From: an uncultured Eubacteriales bacterium
GTDB taxonomy: Bacteria > Bacillota > Clostridia > Oscillospirales > Oscillospiraceae
Direction: 5' to 3'
Assembly: GCA_900546415.1 (NCBI GenBank)
Contig: URCY01000012.1
Location: 1-35,574 of the forward strand
Length of the DNA: 35,574 bases
Positions 7,752-15,114 of the stretch are shown here, one piece after another. Numbering within the stretch: the stretch's first letter is position 1; each line of letters opens with the position of its first letter. Both the position numbers and the translations under genes were made by a program. The notes under the pieces are model-generated. The model was not told the DNA's origin, did no database searches, and saw only the letters and a list, made by a program, of their open reading frames with translations.

Positions 7752-8865
7752 CTTCTCCGACCTCCGCATCTGCGATCTCGTCGTATTCGGCGGAATACGA
7801 GCTGTAGTCGCCGAACATGCCGGAATAATCGCTCTTGTGCATGATGTGTATATCCTCGGGATTCAGACGGATGCCGATATAAGAGCCGACCGGGCAGTAG
7901 TCCGTTGTCTGGATGAGCCACTTGAAGCCCTTGAAATCGACGATCGTGTCATAATGCACGCCCTTGAAGGTCACGGACGTCACCGTGCCGCAGAGATGGC
8001 CGGCGTCCGGCGCGACAATATCGATGTCCTCGGGACGGATGACCACGTCGACCGGTTCGTTCGGCGCAAAGCCGCGGTCGACGCACGGAAACTTGCGCCC
8101 GAAGAACTGCACCAGCTCGTCCTGGAGCATGATGCCGTCGAGGATATTCGACTCGCCGATGAAATCCGCGACGAACGCGTTCTTCGGCTCGTTATAAATA
8201 TCCTCCGGCGTACCGATCTGCTGGATCCTGCCCTTATCCATGACCACGATGGTGTCAGACATGGTCAGCGCTTCTTCCTGATCGTGGGTCACATAGATGA
8301 ATGTGATCCCCATGGCCTGCTGAATGCGCTTCAGCTCGTTCTGCATGTCCTTGCGCAGACGCAGATCGAGCGCGCCCAGCGGCTCGTCAAGCAGCAGCAC
8401 CTTCGGGCGGTTGACCAGCGCGCGCGCAATGGCCACGCGCTGCTGCTGACCGCCGGAAAGGGAAGTGACCTTCCGATTCTGAAAGCCCTTGAGGGACACG
8501 ATCTCCAGCATCTCCGTCACGCGCTCGTCGATCTCCTTTTCGCTCAGCTTGGCAATGCGCAGGCCGAAGGCAATGTTGTCATAGACATCGAGGTGCGGGA
8601 ACAGAGCGTAGCGCTGGAACACCGTGTTGATCTTTCGTTGGTAGGCGGGAACCTCGTTGATGCGTTTTCCGCCGAACAGGACGTCGCCGCTTGTAGGCGA
8701 TAAAAAGCCTCCGATGACACGAAGTGTGGTGGTCTTGCCGCAGCCGCTCGGGCCGAGCAAGGTGAGAAATTCCTTGTCGTTGATGTAAAGGTTGATGGAA
8801 TCAAGAATTCGCTCCCCGTCAAACTCCATCACAAGGTCTGTCAAACGGATCAGCTCCTGGGACAT
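7741..8865 (-). CDS. potA: Spermidine/putrescine ABC transporter ATP-binding protein PotA
   Basis: The product (374 aa) drives polyamine uptake by ATP hydrolysis at the cytoplasmic face of PotBC. Seen: Walker A GPSGCGKT (38-45), Q-loop VFQRYALFP, signature LSGGQQQR (from 136), Walker B VLLLDEP (156-162), D-loop GALD and switch histidine in THDQEEAL. The C-terminal part from about 235 is a TOBE-like domain (VVIRPEDI) used in regulation; the last 30 residues are acidic. The ATG at 8865 is preceded by GGGGGAGGA. It is the first gene of the potABCD-Tim44-like transcript. Confidence 0.95.
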   Translation of the reverse strand: MSQELIRLTDLVMEFDGERILDSINLYINDKEFLTLLGPSGCGKTTTLRVIGGFLSPTSGDVLFGGKRINEVPAYQRKINTVFQRYALFPHLDVYDNIAFGLRIAKLSEKEIDERVTEMLEIVSLKGFQNRKVTSLSGGQQQRVAIARALVNRPKVLLLDEPLGALDLRLRKDMQNELKRIQQAMGITFIYVTHDQEEALTMSDTIVVMDKGRIQQIGTPEDIYNEPKNAFVADFIGESNILDGIMLQDELVQFFGRKFPCVDRGFAPNEPVDVVIRPEDIDIVAPDAGHLCGTVTSVTFKGVHYDTIVDFKGFKWLIQTTDYCPVGSYIGIRLNPEDIHIMHKSDYSGMFGDYSSYSAEYDEIADAEVGEDEA

Positions 8866-8905
8866 TTATCCTCCCCCATTTCTATTAATAGTAGCATTAT
8901 TCCCC

Positions 8906-8935
8906 ATAATACTCTAGCTTGAAATATAACCGCAA
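8906..8935 (-). promoter_or_regulatory. Possible promoter of the pot operon
   Basis: Read on the minus strand: TTGCGG (8935-8930), 18 bp, TATTAT (8911-8906), about 40 bp upstream of potA. Both boxes are imperfect, but it is the best candidate in the interval. Confidence 0.4.
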
Positions 8936-8984
8936 ATCATGGGAAAGTCAATGACTTTTTCAACAAATTTCGACTTTTTCGCAC

Positions 8985-9025
8985 AAAAAGCATCCCGGCG
9001 AAACGGCTTGAGCCGCTCCGCCGGG
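8985..9025 (-). terminator. Terminator after the HD hydrolase/CmpB-like operon
   Basis: On the minus strand CCCGGCG (9025-9019) and an inner CGGCT/AGCCG stem fold back to CGCCGGG (9000-8994), followed after a short ATG stretch by CTTTTTG (8990-8984). It lies just after the stop at 9043 and before the pot promoter. Confidence 0.7.
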
Positions 9026-9042
9026 AAAAATCATGCGTGACG

Positions 9043-9783
9043 TTATTTTTTTCTGTTTTTGTGCAGACGCTCAAAGCTGACCTCGCGCTCCCTGAGGTGC
9101 TCGTAATACTGCCGCAGGCGCTCGGGCAGCGGCTGCTCCGTGTGCAGCGAGAGGAAGAAATGCCGCTTGCCGCGCTGGGCGCGCAGGTTGGAAAGATAGC
9201 TCTTGATGCTCTCGTAGCGCACGACGACATCGTTGTCCTGCGCAAAGCGCTTGATCTTGAGCATGAGGTGGGAGGAATAGGCGTAGTCGACGAGAATGAA
9301 GCCGAAGAACATGCCGACGACGAAGGAAAACGCCAGATTGTCCTTCAGCCATTGCAGCGCCTCAAGCACATGCGGATGCACCAGAAACAGATAGGCCGCG
9401 CTCAGAAGCCCCCACGCCAGCGAGAACTTCGGGCAGATCAGCCCCTGAAGGTTGCCGGGCTGCTTGCTGTAGTCCCAGAGGCGCACCTTCATGACCTTGA
9501 GCAGCCAGAGGCCGACCAGATATTCCAGCACGGTCATGCCGGCGGCCATCAGCACGAGCAGCACCCAGCGGTTCACGCCGTGGTTTTGCAGCGTGGCCAG
9601 AAGATAGAGCACGCAAAGCCCCGTGCCGTACATCGGCAGATACGGCCCGACGAGGAAGCCGGGGTTGATCCATTTGCGCTCGGGGTTCGCCGAGGAGAAG
9701 AAGCGGCGGAAGATCAGCTCCAGAAACCAGCCCAGCACCGAGCCGATGAAGAACAGAAACGCAAGACCCAGAAAGACGTTCAT
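9043..9783 (-). CDS. Putative ABC-transporter type IV / CmpB-like membrane protein
   Basis: The product (246 aa) has about five to six membrane helices in the first 180 residues and a basic cytoplasmic tail (FLSLHTEQPL...RLHKNRKK). The start FIGSVLGWFLELIFRRFF, then WINPGFLVGPYLPMYGTG and MTVLEYLVG match the Firmicutes family PF06541 (putative ABC transporter type IV, CmpB-like) as I remember it. No real transport role is established for that family. The ATG at 9783 lies 4 bp after the stop of the HD gene, so the two are co-transcribed. Confidence 0.8.
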   Translation of the reverse strand: MNVFLGLAFLFFIGSVLGWFLELIFRRFFSSANPERKWINPGFLVGPYLPMYGTGLCVLYLLATLQNHGVNRWVLLVLMAAGMTVLEYLVGLWLLKVMKVRLWDYSKQPGNLQGLICPKFSLAWGLLSAAYLFLVHPHVLEALQWLKDNLAFSFVVGMFFGFILVDYAYSSHLMLKIKRFAQDNDVVVRYESIKSYLSNLRAQRGKRHFFLSLHTEQPLPERLRQYYEHLREREVSFERLHKNRKK

Positions 9784-9787
9784 CGCT

Positions 9788-10348
9788 TCATTCCCCGCGC
9801 AGATAGCTCGCCTTCATGTCCGCAATATGCAGGAGCACGGCCAGACTGCTGCGCTCAAAGACCTTGCTGATGAAGAAATCTCCGCCCTTGACCGAGGTGT
9901 CGAAGCCGCCCATATGGCAGCGGATCGCCATGATTTCCTCGGCCTCGAGGTTGAGGAAATTTTGCAGGATGATGACGGATTTTTCGCCGTGGCCGACCGG
10001 GAAGCGCTCGTCGATCTCATAGACCGCCTTGGTCGTCCAGACGCCGTTTTCCTTGACATTGCGCGTGCCGCGGCGATAAAAATGCACCTTGCAGAGATCG
10101 TGCATCAGCGCGACGAGCGCGACCGTCTCGTCGGAATACTGCGTCAGCCCCTCCAGCTCGATCTCGGCCTTGAGGCAGTCGTAGACGTTGAGCGAATGCT
10201 CCAGCAGGCCGCCCTCATGGCTGCCGTGGAAGCGGGTGGAGGCCGGAGCGGTGAAATAATCCGAGTTTTCCAGCCAGCTCAGAAGCGCGTCCGCGCCGTC
10301 CCGCGTGACGCATTTGTAAATTTCATAAAAGCGCTGCTTGTTATCCAT
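9788..10348 (-). CDS. HD-domain hydrolase
   Basis: The product is a 186 aa cytoplasmic metal-dependent phosphohydrolase-like protein. Seen: His51 in EGGLLEHSLNVYD, the His-Asp pair in ALMHDLCK (83-84), a further His in VGHGEKSV and an Asp in the C-terminal HIADMKASY, giving the H...HD...D pattern of the superfamily. The substrate cannot be told from the sequence; relatives act on nucleotides, and in Clostridia many such short HD proteins are just called hydrolases. The ATG at 10348 follows AAGGAG. The gene heads a two-gene operon with the CmpB-like gene and is divergent from the DUF1653 gene. Confidence 0.82.
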   Translation of the reverse strand: MDNKQRFYEIYKCVTRDGADALLSWLENSDYFTAPASTRFHGSHEGGLLEHSLNVYDCLKAEIELEGLTQYSDETVALVALMHDLCKVHFYRRGTRNVKENGVWTTKAVYEIDERFPVGHGEKSVIILQNFLNLEAEEIMAIRCHMGGFDTSVKGGDFFISKVFERSSLAVLLHIADMKASYLRGE

Positions 10349-10379
10349 GGTTGAGACTCCTTATTTTTTGACTGCAACA

Positions 10380-10408
10380 ATTATAGCACAGCGCGGCGGA
10401 ATTTTCCA
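10380..10408 (-). promoter_or_regulatory. Promoter of the HD hydrolase operon
   Basis: On the minus strand: TGGAAA (10408-10403), 17 bp, TATAAT (10385-10380) with TGC directly before the -10 (extended -10). It ends 31 bp before the ATG. It lies back to back with the DUF1653 promoter, with only 3 bp between the -35 boxes. Confidence 0.65.
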
Positions 10409-10411
10409 GAC

Positions 10412-10440
10412 TTGTATTCCGAATTTCTGTCGGTTACAAT
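10412..10440 (+). promoter_or_regulatory. Promoter of the DUF1653 gene
   Basis: TTGTAT (10412-10417), 17 bp spacer, TACAAT (10435-10440), 31 bp before the ATG at 10472. Confidence 0.65.
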
Positions 10441-10471
10441 CAGGGTATCAAAAATCGAAAGGGGCATCGCC

Positions 10472-10714
10472 ATGCGGGAATTGCAGCTCAAGCGGATCTA
10501 CCGCCATTTTAAGGGAAATTATTATCTCGTTGAGGATGTTGCGCAGCACAGCGAGACGGGGGAGGAATATGTCGTTTATCGCAAGCTCTACGGCGACGGC
10601 TCGCTCTGGATCCGTCCGAAAGCAATGTTCCTGAGCGAGGTCGACCATGAAAAATACCCGAATTGCGAACAAAAATATCGGTTCGAGCCGGTCGATTCGC
10701 TCATAATCGGGTGA
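10472..10714 (+). CDS. DUF1653 domain protein
   Basis: An 80-residue cytoplasmic protein. LKRIYRHFKGNYYLVEDVAQHSETGE, then YVVYRKLYGDGSLWIRP and FLSEVDHEKYP follow the layout of DUF1653 (a small beta-rich domain). The function is unknown. The frame is open further upstream, but the ATG at 10472 has AAAGGGG at 10458-10464 and gives the normal domain start. It has its own promoter and no clear terminator before the hydrogenase promoter 67 bp downstream. Confidence 0.85.
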   Translation: MRELQLKRIYRHFKGNYYLVEDVAQHSETGEEYVVYRKLYGDGSLWIRPKAMFLSEVDHEKYPNCEQKYRFEPVDSLIIG

Positions 10715-10753
10715 AAGCAAAAGGAAACTCTGTAATTATATCAAGAATAGCAG

Positions 10754-10776
10754 TATCGATAAAAAATTGATCGATA
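10754..10776. promoter_or_regulatory. Dyad just upstream of the hydrogenase promoter
   Basis: TATCGAT (10754-10760) and ATCGATA (10770-10776) form perfect 7 bp arms around an A-rich 9 bp centre, ending 4 bp before the -35 box. The position fits an activator or repressor site. It does not match the Rex (TTGTTAA-type) or FNR (TTGAT-N4-ATCAA) consensus. The binding protein is unknown. Confidence 0.4.
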
Positions 10777-10780
10777 ATAC

Positions 10781-10809
10781 TTGCATTTGCTCGAAAGTTC
10801 GTATATAAT
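10781..10809 (+). promoter_or_regulatory. Promoter of the hydrogenase operon
   Basis: TTGCAT (10781-10786), 17 bp spacer, perfect TATAAT (10804-10809). Transcription should begin near 10816 and give an 80-base leader before the ATG at 10896. Confidence 0.75.
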
Positions 10810-10839
10810 AACAATGTTTTCCAAAACAGAATGAGAGAA

Positions 10840-10864
10840 CCCCCGCGCGCGTGCGGGGGCTTTT
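10840..10864 (+). terminator. Terminator-like hairpin in the hydrogenase leader
   Basis: CCCCCGC (10840-10846) pairs with GCGGGGG (10853-10859) around a 6-base loop and is followed by C and TTTT (10861-10864). It lies after the promoter and 22 bases before the GGAGG of the first hydrogenase gene. It may act as an attenuator, stop read-through from DUF1653, or protect the 5' end. The T run is short. Confidence 0.5.
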
Positions 10865-10895
10865 CGCAAAAACAAAACGATTTTTGGAGGTTTCT

Positions 10896-11387
10896 ATGTC
10901 CCACATCAGTGAAAACGGCGCTCGGAAGATCCGTGAGATCTGCGACCGATACACGGACGAGAAAACGCCGCTCATGATGATCCTCAGCGACATCCAGAAT
11001 GAATATGGCTATATTCCGCTGGATGTGCAGGAGATCGTCTCGCAGAAGACCGGCATTTCCGTTGCGGAGATCTACGGCGTCGTCACGTTCTATTCGTTCT
11101 TTTCCCTGCGGCCGAAGGGCAAGTACATCATCGGCTGCTGCCTCGGCACGGCGTGCTACGTCAAGGGCGCGCAGCAGGTGATCGACAAATTCTCGGAGCT
11201 GCTCGGCATCGCGCCCGGCCAGACCACCGAGGACGGCCTGTTCACCCTCGACGCCCTGCGCTGCATCGGTGCGTGCGGCATTGCGCCGGCCGTTTCGATC
11301 AACGGAAAGGTCTACCCCAAAATGAGCGTGGCCTCAGTGGCTGATGTGATCGCGGAATACCGTGCAAAGGGAGGTGCGGAGGCATGA
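10896..11387 (+). CDS. hydC: NAD-linked [FeFe]-hydrogenase, NuoE-like subunit (HydC/HndA type)
   Basis: A 163 aa thioredoxin-like [2Fe-2S] protein. The cluster ligands are Cys82 and Cys87 (CCLGTACYVKG) and Cys123 and Cys127 (CIGACGIAP), the NuoE pattern. In trimeric hydrogenases it binds next to the flavin subunit and takes part in electron transfer between NADH, ferredoxin and the H-cluster. The N-terminal helical bundle (about 1-60) is the usual one. The ATG at 10896 is preceded by TTTGGAGG; an earlier in-frame start would lie inside the leader hairpin. The stop overlaps the next gene's ATG (ATGA at 11384). Confidence 0.92.
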   Translation: MSHISENGARKIREICDRYTDEKTPLMMILSDIQNEYGYIPLDVQEIVSQKTGISVAEIYGVVTFYSFFSLRPKGKYIIGCCLGTACYVKGAQQVIDKFSELLGIAPGQTTEDGLFTLDALRCIGACGIAPAVSINGKVYPKMSVASVADVIAEYRAKGGAEA

Positions 11388-13267
11388 TCTGCAGTACGCA
11401 TGATTTGAATGAAAAGGTCTGCGCCTGTACGGAAGCGTTCAGCGCAAAGATCGACGGCTCGAACGGCAAGCGCGCGGTCGTCCTCTGCGGCGGCACGGGC
11501 TGCCTGTCGTCCAACTCGGCGGAGATCCGCCACCGCTTTGAGCAGCTTGTGGTGGAGCGCGGCCTTTCGGAGAAGGTCACGGTCAATCAGGTCGGCTGCT
11601 TCGGCTTCTGCTCACAGGGACCGTTTGTGAAAATCTATCCGGAGGATACGCTCTATCGGCTTGTCAAGCTGGAGGACGTCGAGGAGATCGTTGATACCGA
11701 TCTCATCGGCGGCGAGGTCGTGGAGCGGCTGCTTTTTGTCGATCCGGCCACGAAGGAGAAGATCGCCAAGCAGGATGAGATCAATTTCTATAAAAAGCAG
11801 CGGCGCGTCGCGCTGCATGGCTGCGGCGAAATCAACCCCGAGAACATCGACGAGGCGCTCGGCTTCGGCGCGTTCCGCGGGCTGGAAAGGGCGCTGAGTA
11901 TGCCGCAGCAGGCCGTTATCGACGAGGTGCTTGCAGCGGGTCTGCGCGGGCGCGGCGGCGGCGGCTTCCCGACCGGCAGAAAGTGGCAGTTTGCCTATAA
12001 TCAGCAGAACGACGAGAAATATGTCGTCTGCAACGGCGACGAGGGCGACCCCGGCGCGTTCATGGATCGCTCGATCCTCGAGGGCAACCCCCTCGCCGTG
12101 ATCGAGGGCATGATGATCGCGGGCTACGCCATCGGCGCGAAAAACGGCTATTTCTACGTCCGCGCGGAATATCCCGTGGCCGTGAACCGTCTGCGCATTG
12201 CGATCAAGCAGGCTGAGGCGATTGGTCTGCTCGGCGAGCACATCCTCGGCACGGATTTCTCGTTCCGCGTCCATATCCGCCTCGGCGCGGGCGCCTTCGT
12301 CTGCGGCGAGGAGACGGCGCTGCTCAACTCCATCGAGGGTCAGCGCGGTATGCCGCGTCCGCGTCCGCCCTTCCCGGCGGTCAAGGGCCTCTGGCAGAAG
12401 CCGACCATCGTCAACAACGTCGAGACGCTTGCCTGTGTGCCGTACATTCTGCGCGAGGGCGCGGCGAAATTCGCCGAGGTCGGCACGGAACGCTCCAAGG
12501 GTACCAAGGTCTTTGCGCTCGGCGGCAAGATCAACAACGTCGGCCTCGTGGAGATCCCCATGGGCACGACGCTCCGCGAGCTGATCTATGACATCGGCGG
12601 CGGCATCCCCAACGGAAAAAAATTCAAGGCCATTCAGACCGGCGGCCCGTCCGGCGGCTGCCTGACGGCGGAATATCTCGACGAGCCGATCGATTTCGAC
12701 AACCTGGTCGCAAAGGGCTCGATGATGGGCTCCGGCGGCGCGATCGTCATGGATGAGGACAACTGCATGGTCGACGTGGCGAAGTTCTACATGGAATTCA
12801 TCTGCGACGAGTCCTGCGGCAAGTGTACGCCCTGCCGCATCGGCACGAAGCGGATGCTGGAGATCCTCACCCGCATCACCGAGGGCAAGGGCACGATGCA
12901 GGATCTTGACGAGCTGGATGAGCTGGCCAAGACCGTCAAGGCCAACTCGCTCTGCGCACTGGGGCAGACCTCGGCCAACCCCGTCGTCTCCACCCTGACG
13001 CACTTCCGCGACGAATACCTTGCTCACATTCAGGACAAGACCTGCCCGGCGCACGTCTGCAAAAAGCTGATGCAATACAGCATCGAGAAGGACAAGTGCT
13101 TCGGCTGCGGCCTCTGCGCCCGCACCTGCCCGGTCGGCGCGATCGTGCGCACCGACTACGTCGCCCCCGGCAAGAAGCTTGCCGCCATGGAGATCGACGC
13201 GGGCAAGTGCATCAAGTGCGGCGCCTGCATGGCAAGCTGCAAGTTCAAGGCCATCGACAAGAAGTAA
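11384..13267 (+). CDS. hydB: NAD-linked [FeFe]-hydrogenase, NuoF-like flavin subunit (HydB/HndC type)
   Basis: The product (627 aa) binds FMN and NAD(H). In order: an N-terminal thioredoxin-like [2Fe-2S] domain (Cys35, Cys40, Cys72, Cys76); the NuoF core with GRGGGGFPTGRKW (189-201) and NGDEGDPGAFMDR (217-229) for NADH and FMN; an SLBB region (about 370-450); a [4Fe-4S] site (Cys478, Cys481, Cys484, Cys524); and a C-terminal two-cluster ferredoxin domain (Cys572/575/578/582 and Cys609/612/615/619). This is the layout of HydB of electron-bifurcating hydrogenases; confurcation of NADH and reduced ferredoxin to H2 is inferred. GGGAGG and GGAGG precede the start. It lies between hydC and hydA. 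Confidence 0.95.
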   Translation: MICSTHDLNEKVCACTEAFSAKIDGSNGKRAVVLCGGTGCLSSNSAEIRHRFEQLVVERGLSEKVTVNQVGCFGFCSQGPFVKIYPEDTLYRLVKLEDVEEIVDTDLIGGEVVERLLFVDPATKEKIAKQDEINFYKKQRRVALHGCGEINPENIDEALGFGAFRGLERALSMPQQAVIDEVLAAGLRGRGGGGFPTGRKWQFAYNQQNDEKYVVCNGDEGDPGAFMDRSILEGNPLAVIEGMMIAGYAIGAKNGYFYVRAEYPVAVNRLRIAIKQAEAIGLLGEHILGTDFSFRVHIRLGAGAFVCGEETALLNSIEGQRGMPRPRPPFPAVKGLWQKPTIVNNVETLACVPYILREGAAKFAEVGTERSKGTKVFALGGKINNVGLVEIPMGTTLRELIYDIGGGIPNGKKFKAIQTGGPSGGCLTAEYLDEPIDFDNLVAKGSMMGSGGAIVMDEDNCMVDVAKFYMEFICDESCGKCTPCRIGTKRMLEILTRITEGKGTMQDLDELDELAKTVKANSLCALGQTSANPVVSTLTHFRDEYLAHIQDKTCPAHVCKKLMQYSIEKDKCFGCGLCARTCPVGAIVRTDYVAPGKKLAAMEIDAGKCIKCGACMASCKFKAIDKK

Positions 13268-13282
13268 CGGGAGGACGGGAAC

Positions 13283-15049
13283 ATGACAAAAATCAACATC
13301 AAAATCGAGGGCGTCCCCTATGCGGTCGAGGAAGGCCTGACCATTCTCGAGGCCGCAAGAGCCTGCGGCTACGAGATCCCGTCTCTCTGCGCATTCAACC
13401 ACGGCGAATGCTCGCGTGGCTCGTGCCGCGTCTGCCTTGTTGAGGCTACCGGCGCGCGCGGCCTCGTCGCTGCCTGCGTCTATCCGGTCAGCGAGGGTAT
13501 GGAGATCACCATCTCCTCGCCGAAGGCCGTCGAGGCGCGCCGCGCCTCGGTCGAGCTGCTGCTCTCCAATCATAATCAAAACTGCCAGCAGTGCGACAAG
13601 AACGGCAACTGCGAGCTGCTGCATGTCGCGCAGATCACCGGCGCGCGCGAGGGGCGCTTCCAAGGCGCGAAGACCCCGACGACCTACGACGAGCTGACGC
13701 CGACGATCGTTCGTGACACCTCAAAGTGCATCCTCTGCGGCCGCTGCGTCGCGCGCTGCCAGAACGCCCACGGCATGGGCATCCTCGGCTTTGAAAACCG
13801 CGGCTTCAAGACCATTGTCGCCCCTGCCGAGAACCGCAGCTTCATCCATTCGCCGTGCATCATGTGCGGCCAGTGCATCAACGTCTGCCCGACCGGCGCC
13901 CTGATGGAAAAGAGCGAGATCGCCCGCGTCGACGCGGCTATGAAGGCCGGAAAATACGTTGTCGTGCAGACTGCTCCGGCCGTCCGTGCGGCGCTCGGCG
14001 AGGAATTCGGCATGAAGATCGGCACGCCCGTCACCGGAAAGATGGTCGCCGCGCTGCGTCGTCTCGGCTTCAAAAAGGTGTTTGACACGAACTTTGCCGC
14101 CGATCTGACCATTATGGAGGAGGCCACCGAGCTGCTCGGACGCATCCAAAACGGCGGCGTGCTGCCGATGATCACGTCCTGCTCGCCCGGCTGGGTCAAC
14201 TACGCCGAGTATAACTACGGCGACCAGCTCGACCACCTGTCCTCCTGCAAATCGCCGCACGAAATGTTCGGCGCGATTCTCAAGAGCTACTACGCAGAGA
14301 AGATCGGTGTCAAGCCCGAGGATATGTTCGTCGTTTCGATCATGCCCTGCTCCTGCAAGAAATACGAGAAGGAGCGCCCGGAGATGGAGTGCGACGGACA
14401 CCGCGACGTCGACGCCGTGCTGACCACGCGCGAGCTTGGCCGCCTGATCCGCCGCTCCGGCATCAACTTCACCAAGCTGCCCGACGAGGATTTCGACGAG
14501 GACATCGTGCACGACTACACCGGCGCGGGCGTCATCTTCGGCGTGACCGGCGGCGTGATGGAGGCGGCGCTCCGCACGGCTTATTTCGTACTGACCGGTA
14601 AGGAACGCGAGGGCATCGTGTTCAACGAGGTACGCGGCTTTGAATCCATCCGCGAGGCGGAGTTTGACCTCAACGGTCAGAAGCTGAAGGTCGCCGTCAC
14701 CAGCGGCATGAAGGGCGCCAAGGTGCTGCTCGACCAGATCCGCGAGGGCACGTCGCCCTATACCTTCATCGAGGTCATGGGCTGCCCCGGCGGCTGCATC
14801 AACGGCGGCGGTCAGCCCTATGTCCGCCCGGCGCTGCTGCCCAACGAGGATGCCGATATTCTCGACACCTATTGCGAGAAGCGCGCGGCCGCGCTCTACA
14901 GCGAGGACGAGCGCCAGACCCTGCGTCAGTCGCACAACAATCCCCAGCTGAAGACGCTTTATAATGAATTCCTCGGAGAGCCGAATTCGCATAAGGCACA
15001 CGAGCTGCTCCATACGCACTATTCTCCGCGCGTCGGCTTCGACGATTGA
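13283..15049 (+). CDS. hydA: [FeFe]-hydrogenase catalytic subunit (HydA/HndD type)
   Basis: The product (588 aa) makes or uses H2 at the H-cluster. In order: a plant-type [2Fe-2S] domain (Cys36, Cys48, Cys51, Cys65); the His-ligated [4Fe-4S] site (His97, Cys101, Cys104, Cys110); two [4Fe-4S] clusters (Cys149/152/155/159 and Cys192/195/198/202); the H-cluster motifs L1 TSCSPGW (298-304), L2 MPCSCKKYE (354-362) and L3 EVMGCPGGC (497-505); and a small-subunit-like tail. L1 has Ser301 where classic enzymes have the proton-relay Cys (TSCCPGW); I believe this is common in the trimeric bifurcating group. No signal peptide, so it is cytoplasmic. It starts 15 bp after hydB. Maturation genes hydEFG are not in the window. 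Confidence 0.95.
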   Translation: MTKINIKIEGVPYAVEEGLTILEAARACGYEIPSLCAFNHGECSRGSCRVCLVEATGARGLVAACVYPVSEGMEITISSPKAVEARRASVELLLSNHNQNCQQCDKNGNCELLHVAQITGAREGRFQGAKTPTTYDELTPTIVRDTSKCILCGRCVARCQNAHGMGILGFENRGFKTIVAPAENRSFIHSPCIMCGQCINVCPTGALMEKSEIARVDAAMKAGKYVVVQTAPAVRAALGEEFGMKIGTPVTGKMVAALRRLGFKKVFDTNFAADLTIMEEATELLGRIQNGGVLPMITSCSPGWVNYAEYNYGDQLDHLSSCKSPHEMFGAILKSYYAEKIGVKPEDMFVVSIMPCSCKKYEKERPEMECDGHRDVDAVLTTRELGRLIRRSGINFTKLPDEDFDEDIVHDYTGAGVIFGVTGGVMEAALRTAYFVLTGKEREGIVFNEVRGFESIREAEFDLNGQKLKVAVTSGMKGAKVLLDQIREGTSPYTFIEVMGCPGGCINGGGQPYVRPALLPNEDADILDTYCEKRAAALYSEDERQTLRQSHNNPQLKTLYNEFLGEPNSHKAHELLHTHYSPRVGFDD

Positions 15050-15065
15050 TCCGACAGAGAAACGA

Positions 15066-15100
15066 ACCGCCCCGTCTCGACCGAGACGGGGCGGTATTTT
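15066..15100. terminator. Terminator between hydA and the convergent permease
   Basis: ACCGCCCCGTCTC (15066-15078) and GAGACGGGGCGGT (15083-15095) are perfectly paired 13 bp arms around loop GACC, followed on + by ATTTT. On the minus strand it is followed by a poorer TTCGTTT, so it may serve both transcripts but best serves hydA. Confidence 0.85.
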
Positions 15101-15114
15101 GCTGGTTGCGAAAA

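Noticed and set aside
10754..10809. Rex or FNR site at the hydrogenase promoter
   Set aside because: The dyad ATCGAT/ATCGAT does not match TTGTTAA-type Rex boxes nor TTGAT-N4-ATCAA.
11612..13663. A 683-codon open frame on - opposite hydB and hydA
   Set aside because: It crosses the hydB/hydA junction on the wrong strand and has no recognisable domain or ribosome binding site.
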